A stretch of DNA of 64,000 nt from Desulfocapsaceae bacterium. Lineage in GTDB: Bacteria; Desulfobacterota; Desulfobulbia; Desulfobulbales; Desulfocapsaceae. Below the pieces are notes generated by a model. The model made no database searches. It was not told the origin of the DNA and saw only the letters and a list, made by a program, of their open reading frames with translations. The stretch lies in the NCBI GenBank assembly GCA_030653035.1, contig JAUSAB010000028.1, forward strand, positions 1 through 64,000. The letters are read 5' to 3'. Below, one piece after another: positions 58,242 through 64,000 of this stretch. Positions within the stretch are counted from its first letter, which is position 1; each line of letters starts with the position of its first letter. The position numbers and the translations under genes are program-made.

Positions 58242-59621
58242 ATGTTACGATCAGACCATATTCTTGCCACCGTTGAGATGATTCAGAAGGAAAATCTTGA
58301 TGTACGCGCCGTGACCATGGGCATCAATCTTCTCGACTGCCGGGGTGGTGATGTCCGCGAGACCTGTCGCCGGGTAGAGGAAAAGATAGGCACGGTGGCG
58401 GCACATTTTGTGACCACCTGTGATCAGGTGAGTCAGAAATATGGAATTCCGGTCGTGAATAAACGGATATCAGTCACCCCCATTGCCTTTGTCGGGGCCG
58501 GTTTTGACCGGCATGGGTTTGTCGAACTGGCCCTGGCCCTTGACCGTGCCGCTACCGCCGTCGGTGTCGATATCCTTGGCGGCTTCTCAGCCCAGGTCGA
58601 AAAAGGGATGACGGCTACCGATCGCGAATATATCGCCTCCATCCCTGAGGCCCTGGCCCGGACGGAAAAAATCTGCGCCTCCATCAATATTGCCAGCAGT
58701 CAGAAAGGGATCAACATGGACGCCCTGGCCCTGATCGGGCAGACAGTCAAGGACCTGGCTGAGATAACTAAAGAACAAAGTGGTTTTGGCGCCGCCAAGT
58801 TTGTCGTCTTCTGTAACCAGCCAGGGGACAACCCCTTTATGGCCGGCGCCATCCATGGCCTGGAAGAGGCGGATCTGGTACTCAACGTCGGCGTCAGCGG
58901 GCCAGGGGTCATTGCTCGGGCCCTGGAAAGACTGATTCACACCAAGGGAAGGGACAATCTGGGACTCGATGATATTGCCGAAGAGATCAAGCAGACTACC
59001 TTCCGGGTAACCCGCTGCGGTGAATTGATTGGGCGTCAGGTCTCAAAGGAAATGGGGATTGAATTCGGGGTTGTTGACCTGTCTTTGGCACCGACCCCGA
59101 CTGTTGGTGACAGTGTCGGTGAGATCCTGCAAATACTCGGAGTTGATGTTGTTGGTGCGCCTGGCTCCACCGCCATTCTGGCCATGCTCAATGATGCGGT
59201 CAAAAAAGGCGGCATCTTTGCCAGCAAGGCCGTGGGCGGGCTGAGCGGGGCCTTTATTCCGGTGATGGAGGACGCGGTGCTGGCAGAGGCCGTTGGCAGC
59301 GGGGCGCTGTGTCTGGAAAAGCTGGAGGCCATGACCTGTGTCTGCTCGGTCGGCCTTGACATGATTCCGGTTCCCGGCTCGGTCGATGCCGATACCATCT
59401 CGGCCATCATTGCCGATGAGATGGCCCTGGGGATGATCAATAACAAGACCACCGCCGTTCGCCTGATCCCGGTTCCCGGCAAAGAGGCTGGAGAACTGGT
59501 CAGCTTTGGCGGCCTCTTCGGAGCCAGCCCGATCATGCCCGTTCGCAATGTGGGCAAATCCCGCCGCTTCATCGCCTGGGGAGGCAGAATTCCCGCGCCA
59601 CTTCACAGCTTCAAAAACTGA
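58242..59621 (+). CDS. UPF0210 (DUF711, PFL-like) family protein
   Basis: A 459-residue protein of the conserved UPF0210 family (MLRSDHILATVEMIQKENLDVRAVTMGINLLDC, ALALDRAATAVGVDILGGFSAQVEKGM, LNVGVSGPGVIARAL, GVVDLSLAPTPTVGDSVGEIL). The fold is related to glycyl-radical PFL barrels, but the family has no glycyl-radical loop and no proven reaction. Full-length, no truncation. The 42-bp gap to the upstream ACT gene contains a purine-rich ribosome site. An amino-acid-responsive function is inferred from the ACT partner only. Confidence 0.93.
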   Translation: MLRSDHILATVEMIQKENLDVRAVTMGINLLDCRGGDVRETCRRVEEKIGTVAAHFVTTCDQVSQKYGIPVVNKRISVTPIAFVGAGFDRHGFVELALALDRAATAVGVDILGGFSAQVEKGMTATDREYIASIPEALARTEKICASINIASSQKGINMDALALIGQTVKDLAEITKEQSGFGAAKFVVFCNQPGDNPFMAGAIHGLEEADLVLNVGVSGPGVIARALERLIHTKGRDNLGLDDIAEEIKQTTFRVTRCGELIGRQVSKEMGIEFGVVDLSLAPTPTVGDSVGEILQILGVDVVGAPGSTAILAMLNDAVKKGGIFASKAVGGLSGAFIPVMEDAVLAEAVGSGALCLEKLEAMTCVCSVGLDMIPVPGSVDADTISAIIADEMALGMINNKTTAVRLIPVPGKEAGELVSFGGLFGASPIMPVRNVGKSRRFIAWGGRIPAPLHSFKN

Positions 59622-59730
59622 TACAACCCTGCCAAAAAATATATTGTTATCAACTTGACATTGCATATTTTTTGTGCTGCGATTTGATAACAATATAAAA
59701 ATCTCTCCCTAGCCTGCTGGCGTTCTATTC

Positions 59731-59845
59731 CATTTCTCACTCAAGATGGAAGCACGGAGACAAACGAGCGGCAACGAAGCTGTATAAAGAGTACAGTGAG
59801 GAATCGGCCATGCTGTCGTCGAAGCTGACGTTTTATTGAGAAAGG
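59731..59845. repeat. 115-bp element of the terminal-inverted-repeat family, copy 3
   Basis: CATTTCTCACTCAAG at the left and a decayed TTTTATTGAGAAAGG at the right form the ends. The interior ACAAACGAGCGGCAACGAAG and GAGTACAGTGAGGAAT match the 20.91-kb copy position by position. It lies upstream of the first beta-helix gene. Around it, 59622-59893 holds no gene. Confidence 0.75.
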
Positions 59846-59893
59846 ATATTACTTCGCAAGATCCAAATCACTCTCATCACCGGAGGAAAGACC

Positions 59894-60853
59894 ATGCAAA
59901 AAATGATCAGTTGCAAAAGGATGTTGCTGTTGGCTGGACTTTTATGTTTCTGGCTGTCATCAGCCGCCCAGGCGGAAGACAGGGTGGTGGTCATCCCGAT
60001 GGGAAGCGCCAAACCCCTGCAAAACGTCGTCACGGTGGCTAAAGGCAATGGCAAGTTTACCAATCCGGTGGCAGCAGTCAATTCAATCACCGACGCCAGC
60101 GCGACCAACCCCTACCTCGTCCTTATTGCCCCAGGGACGTATACACTGACAACCACCCTGGTGATGAAACCATACGTGGATATCTCCGGCAGCGGTGAAA
60201 ATATCACTAAGCTTACCGGTGCAATAAGCAGTAGCGCAAGCCTAGACGAAACCTCAGCAATCGTCAAGGGCGCCAATCATACCACCTTGTCCAATCTCAG
60301 TATCAACAACACTGGCGGCCATACGTATTCCATCGGCATCTATACTACCGGACTTGACTTCTCAGCCCAAATGCAACAGGTGCTCGCAACCGCGACAGGG
60401 GGAACAGTGAATTTTGGTATATACAACAGCTCCTCCTCACCGATAATGACCGGGGTGAATGTCATCGCAGAGGGAACAGGTGATGGCAATGTTGGTGTAC
60501 AAAATTACAACCACTCATCACCAATAATGACTGAGGTAAATATAGTTGTATCAGGAGGGGCAGACGTTAACCATGGTGTCGAGAATAACAACAACTCCTC
60601 TCCGACAATGACCGGAGTGAATACGATCGTTTCGGGAGGAACGACTAACTATGGTGTATTGAACTTCATGTCTTCCTCCCCAACAATTCGACGCAGTTCG
60701 ATCGCAGGTGCCACGGACGGTCTTAGCAATATATCAAGCTCCACTGCAACGATCAGTCAGTCCACCATCTTCAATGGTGTCTCCGGCACAGGATTCACAT
60801 GTGTGGCCTGCGATAACGGCGTGGGTGCTGCGTTGGGTGCTGCCTGCCTGTAA
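59894..60853 (+). CDS. secreted right-handed beta-helix repeat protein A
   Basis: A 319-residue exported protein. The signal peptide (MLLLAGLLCFWLSSAAQAE) is followed by a pectate-lyase-like N-terminal region (NPYLVLIAPGTYTLTTTLVMKPYVDISGSGENITKL) and then degenerate rungs of about 25-30 residues of the pattern SSPIMTxVNxxxxGG...YGVxN. It ends with a conserved Cys-containing tail (CVACDNGVGAALGAACL). Catalytic residues of polysaccharide lyases are not evident, so it may be a structural or adhesive surface protein. GGAGGAAAG precedes the ATG. A close paralogue follows. Confidence 0.82.
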   Translation: MQKMISCKRMLLLAGLLCFWLSSAAQAEDRVVVIPMGSAKPLQNVVTVAKGNGKFTNPVAAVNSITDASATNPYLVLIAPGTYTLTTTLVMKPYVDISGSGENITKLTGAISSSASLDETSAIVKGANHTTLSNLSINNTGGHTYSIGIYTTGLDFSAQMQQVLATATGGTVNFGIYNSSSSPIMTGVNVIAEGTGDGNVGVQNYNHSSPIMTEVNIVVSGGADVNHGVENNNNSSPTMTGVNTIVSGGTTNYGVLNFMSSSPTIRRSSIAGATDGLSNISSSTATISQSTIFNGVSGTGFTCVACDNGVGAALGAACL

Positions 60854-60944
60854 AATTTCGACAAACAGAAATTGAAAAACCCTTCAATCTCTTGGGCAAT
60901 GCGCCCTTTTACAAAAACATATTCTCGACACCGGAGGAAAGACC

Positions 60945-61912
60945 ATGCAAAAAACGATCAGTTGCAAAACGATGCTGCTGTTGGCTGGACTTTTATATTT
61001 CTGGCTGTCATCAACCGCCCAGGCGGCAGACAGGGTGGTGGTCATCCCAATGGCAAGCGCCAAACCCCTGAAAAACATCGTCACGGTGGCTAAGGGCAAC
61101 GGCAATTTTACCAATCCCGTGGCGGCGATGAATTCGATCACCGACGCCAGCGCAACCAACCCCTACCTCATCCTTATTGCCCCAGGGACGTACACACTGA
61201 CAACCACCCTGGTGATGAAGCCATACGTGGATATCTCCGGCAGCGGTGAATACATCACCAAACTGGCCGGCGCAATCAGCAGCACAGATACCACAACCTC
61301 GGCGATCGTCAAAGGGGCCAATCATGCGACCTTGTCCAATCTCTGTATCAGCAATACCGGCGGCAATTCGTGTTCCATCGGCATCTACACCACAGGACTT
61401 GACTTCTCAGCCCGACTGCAACAGGTGCTCGTAACTGTATCGGGTGGATCGGGTTTTACTTTTGGTATATGCAACACCGTCCACTCCTCTCCGATAATGA
61501 CCGATGTGAATGTAATCGTTCAAGGGGGAATAGATAGTTTCAGCTTTGGCGTACTCAACCAAGACTACTCCTCACCGATAATGACCAGGGTAAATACAGT
61601 CGCGCAAGGAGGACATTGGAACTATGGTGTCAACAACAGCGACCACTCCTCACCGATAATGACCGATGTAAATACTGCCGCACCAGGAGGAGGGACTACC
61701 TATAAGAACTATGGTGTATACAACGTCACCTCTTCCTCTCCACAGATTCGACGCAGTACGCTTGCAGGTCATGATAATGGCCTTGTACATTTTATAGCGC
61801 TACCGCAACGATCAGTCAGTCCACAATCCTCAATGGTGTCTCCGGCGGAGGATACTCATGTGTGGCCTGCGATAACGGCGTGGGTGCTGCGTTGAATGCA
61901 ACCTGCCTGTAA
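60945..61912 (+). pseudogene. beta-helix repeat protein B with C-terminal frameshift
   Basis: A tandem paralogue of the upstream gene: the first 140 codons are nearly identical, including signal peptide, APGTYTLTTTLVMKPYVDIS and the upstream GGAGGAAAG site. The rungs differ in number and sequence (SSPIMTDVNVIVQGG, SSPIMTRVNTVAQGG, SSPIMTDVNTAAPGGG). A missing base between about 61781 and 61810, where copy A has 27 nt and this copy 26, shifts the frame; the reading frame then stops at 61895. The conserved Cys tail survives in the other frame up to 61912. Possible explanations are gene decay, phase variation or sequencing error. Confidence 0.78.
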
Positions 61913-62075
61913 CAGCGTAAAATTCAAAAGGAATGGGGCGTCATCGCAAAATATAGACTTATACTGAAAAGTTATCCCAAGAATACTTGTTGAACAGCCC
62001 GTAAAATTGTATAGTTGCTGACCGTAAATTGTATTCAGAAATAACCGTAATATCGGAATGGTTTGATCGACAGAA

Positions 62076-62126
62076 GGAGCCGTCACGAAGTAATCAGGAA
62101 TACAATGATTATTTCGTGACGGCTCC
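62076..62126 (+). terminator. 21-bp hairpin between the beta-helix genes and rfbA
   Basis: GGAGCCGTCACGAAGTAATC and a complementary arm with a single G-T pair form a 21-bp stem around a 9-nt loop, followed by TTATTTTGT. It is well placed to stop transcription before rfbA. The 160 bp before it (61913-62075) show nothing recognisable. Confidence 0.7.
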
Positions 62127-62166
62127 TTATTTTGTAACCATTCCCCTAACCAGATAACAGGACACC

Positions 62167-63048
62167 ATGCGCAAAGGTATCATACTGGCCGGCGGTTCCG
62201 GCACCAGGTTACATCCGCTTACCCATTCCGTGAGCAAGCAGCTCATGCCGATCTATGACAAGCCGATGATCTATTACCCCCTCTCTACCCTGATGCTGAC
62301 CGGGATCCGGGAGATACTCATTATTACCACCCCGGCTGACAAACCTCTGTTCCAGAACCTGCTGGGAGATGGCAGCCAATGGGGCCTGGAGTTGAGTTAC
62401 GCGGTGCAGCCAAGCCCGGATGGTCTGGCTCAGGCCTTTCTGATCGGGGAAGATTTTATTGGTGACAGTCCGGTCACCCTGATTCTGGGCGATAATATCT
62501 TTCACGCTGAGGGGCTGTCGCACAAACTGCAACTCGTCAGTCAGCAGGAGCATGGGGCCACGGTCTTTGGTTATTATGTGCAACGGCCTGAACGCTACGG
62601 CGTTGTCGTCTTTGACAAGGCGGGCAAGGTCATTGACTTGGAAGAAAAACCGGCGCAGCCCAAATCATTCTATGCCGTCACCGGCCTTTATTTTTATGAC
62701 AATCAGGTGGTAGAGATTGCCAAGACCATCCGTCCATCGGAACGGGGCGAACTGGAGATCACCGATGTCAACCGGGAATATCTCAAACGTGGCGCCTTAC
62801 AGGTCGAGATCCTCAGCCGGGGCACGGCTTGGCTCGATACCGGCACCCACGCCTCACTTCTTGATGCCGCCAATTTTGTCCGGGTCATTGAGGATCGGCA
62901 GGGGCTGAAGATCGCCTGCCCCGAAGAGATCGCCTTTCGCATGGGATACATCAACCTCAAAGAGCTGGAGGCGCTGGCCGCCCCCCTATCCAAAAACGGC
63001 TATGGCGCCTACCTGCACTCCATCTGCCACATGGAGGGTCAGCCATGA
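62167..63048 (+). CDS. rfbA: glucose-1-phosphate thymidylyltransferase
   Basis: A 293-residue nucleotidyltransferase. It has the nucleotide loop [35 protein letters not shown], the metal-binding ILGDNIF and the YGVVVFD and EKPAQPKS segments typical of RfbA/RmlA. It makes dTDP-glucose from dTTP and glucose-1-phosphate, the first step of dTDP-L-rhamnose synthesis for surface polysaccharide. The ATG follows CAGGACACC. It overlaps rfbC by 4 nt (ATGA). Confidence 0.97.
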   Translation: MRKGIILAGGSGTRLHPLTHSVSKQLMPIYDKPMIYYPLSTLMLTGIREILIITTPADKPLFQNLLGDGSQWGLELSYAVQPSPDGLAQAFLIGEDFIGDSPVTLILGDNIFHAEGLSHKLQLVSQQEHGATVFGYYVQRPERYGVVVFDKAGKVIDLEEKPAQPKSFYAVTGLYFYDNQVVEIAKTIRPSERGELEITDVNREYLKRGALQVEILSRGTAWLDTGTHASLLDAANFVRVIEDRQGLKIACPEEIAFRMGYINLKELEALAAPLSKNGYGAYLHSICHMEGQP

Positions 63049-63608
63049 AGGTGACCCAGACCCCTCTGGCCGGACTGCTGATAATTGAGCCCAAGGTCTT
63101 TGGTGACGAACGGGGATTTTTCCTGGAGACCTGGTCACGCAAGCGGTATCAGGAAGTCGGGATCAATGTGGATTTTGTCCAGGACAACCTTTCTTTTTCC
63201 CGGCGCGGAGTCCTGCGCGGCCTGCACTTCCAGAACCCCCAACCCCAGGGGAAACTGGTCTATGTGCTCCAGGGTGAGGTCTTTGATGTGGCGGTCGACA
63301 TCCGCAAAGGCTCGCCCACCTTTGGCCGCTGGCACGGAATTGTCCTCTCGAGTGAGAACAAACGCCAGTTCTGGGTGCCGCCCGGTTTTGCCCATGGTTT
63401 CTGCGTGACCAGCGAGAGCGCCCTTTTTACCTATAAATGTACGGAGCTCTATGCCCCGGCTCATGAAAGATCGATCCTTTGGAATGACCCAAATCTTGCC
63501 ATTGACTGGCCGGTGACGGAACCACAGGTCTCAGACAAAGACCGTCTGGCCCCGCTGCTGGCAGATTTTGACCCATCCCATCTTTATGATTTTCATGGCA
63601 AAAAATGA
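63045..63608 (+). CDS. rfbC: dTDP-4-dehydrorhamnose 3,5-epimerase
   Basis: A 187-residue cupin-fold epimerase ([41 protein letters not shown] with the catalytic His, [19 protein letters not shown]). It converts dTDP-4-keto-6-deoxyglucose to dTDP-4-keto-rhamnose. It is translationally coupled to rfbA upstream and rfbD downstream by ATGA overlaps. Notably rfbB (the 4,6-dehydratase) does not lie between them and must be elsewhere or further downstream. Confidence 0.97.
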   Translation: MKVTQTPLAGLLIIEPKVFGDERGFFLETWSRKRYQEVGINVDFVQDNLSFSRRGVLRGLHFQNPQPQGKLVYVLQGEVFDVAVDIRKGSPTFGRWHGIVLSSENKRQFWVPPGFAHGFCVTSESALFTYKCTELYAPAHERSILWNDPNLAIDWPVTEPQVSDKDRLAPLLADFDPSHLYDFHGKK

Positions 63609-64000
63609 AGGATAAAGCTCAAATCCTGCTGACCGGGGTGGGTGGCCAGGTTGGGTATGAACTGAACCGTCTCGCTGCAGAACGGGGCTGCGCCGTGATT
63701 GGTCTGACCCATCAGCAGCTCGATATCGGAGACGCCCAAGCGGTGGAGCGGATCGTGACCCAATTACAGCCCGCTCTTGTCATTAATGCTGCGGCCTACA
63801 CCGCAGTGGATAAGGCCGAGCAGGACATTGAGGCCGCCATGCGGGCCAACCGACAAGGTCCGGCCAATCTCGCTGCCATCTGCCAAACGCACCACATCCC
63901 CCTGATCCATCTCTCCACCGATTATGTCTTTGATGGCAATAAAGACGGGGCCTACCATGAAGACGATCCGGTTGCCCCCACCGGCGTGTATGGCCAGAGC
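63605..64000 (+). CDS. rfbD: dTDP-4-dehydrorhamnose reductase (partial, runs off the window)
   Basis: The first 132 codons of RfbD are present: the NAD(P) site LLTGVGGQVGYEL, INAAAYTAVDKAE and the STDYVFDG motif. It reduces dTDP-4-keto-rhamnose to dTDP-L-rhamnose. The ATG overlaps the rfbC stop. The 3' end lies outside the window. Confidence 0.96.
   Translation, partial: MKDKAQILLTGVGGQVGYELNRLAAERGCAVIGLTHQQLDIGDAQAVERIVTQLQPALVINAAAYTAVDKAEQDIEAAMRANRQGPANLAAICQTHHIPLIHLSTDYVFDGNKDGAYHEDDPVAPTGVYGQS

Noticed and set aside
60400-61720. Repeats in the beta-helix genes as a possible CRISPR-like array
   Set aside because: The repeats are coding, imperfect and in frame with beta-helix rungs; spacers and repeats are not of CRISPR type.

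Overview
The window looks like chromosomal DNA of a Desulfobacterota bacterium, most likely a Desulfobulbales relative (my inference). The reasons are a geopeptide-type RiPP locus, a NikMN-type nickel ECF transporter behind NikR-like operators, a YedF/LysR selenium-metabolism pair, a PII protein in a heavy-metal RND operon, and the general gene style. No rRNA, tRNA, CRISPR array, integrase or intact transposase was recognised.

Layout. 0-1.4 kb: a Fur/PerR-type regulator with an extra C-terminal domain, followed by a 2-Cys peroxiredoxin. 1.6-5.2 kb: TonB receptor, a 43-residue geopeptide-like precursor and its radical SAM maturase. 5.2-5.6 kb: a patchwork of dispersed repeats. 5.6-9.0 kb: coupled binding protein, histidine kinase and response regulator. 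9.2-12.7 kb: ABC exporter, TatD and TcdA. 12.8-16.5 kb: nickel uptake operon (nikMN, outer-membrane barrel, nikQ, nikO) with two operators and a terminator. 16.8-20.1 kb: a NifM homologue, a FapA protein and a CBS protein. 20.1-22.0 kb: yedF and a divergent LysR gene, surrounded by inverted-repeat elements. 22.2-29.3 kb: lipoprotein and a czcCBA-PII metal efflux operon headed by a Cys-rich secreted protein. 29.6-39.0 kb: ilvD, a PilT/PilU ATPase, a zinc-ribbon/receiver-like protein, an aldolase-dehydrogenase fusion, a gamma-glutamylcyclotransferase, an Ada-like methyltransferase, a rhodanese and an Fe-S protein.

39.2-41.7 kb is an AT-rich accessory island. It holds orphan genes, an attC-like hairpin and a truncated group II intron, and is best read as an integron-cassette relic. 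A similar AT-rich protease gene with an attC-like hairpin lies at 53.2-54.1 kb. Between them, 42.4-52.9 kb carries a Bat (Bacteroides aerotolerance-type) operon on the minus strand: moxR, DUF58, DUF4381, batA, a batB-batC fusion, batD, batE, followed by an HtrA protease. A four-helix-bundle gene interrupts it after moxR. 54.2-59.6 kb: sterol-desaturase-like protein, small ThiF, LTA-synthase-like sulfatase and an ACT/UPF0210 pair. 59.9-61.9 kb: two tandem secreted beta-helix paralogues, the second frameshifted. 62.2-64.0 kb: start of a dTDP-rhamnose operon (rfbA, rfbC, rfbD) that runs off the end.

The most striking pattern is a family of about 50-bp GC-rich repeats sitting in frame inside four unrelated genes (lysR, an Fe-S protein, batB-batC and the DUF4381 gene), in both orientations. 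A second family, about 115 bp with terminal inverted repeats, flanks lysR and precedes the beta-helix genes.
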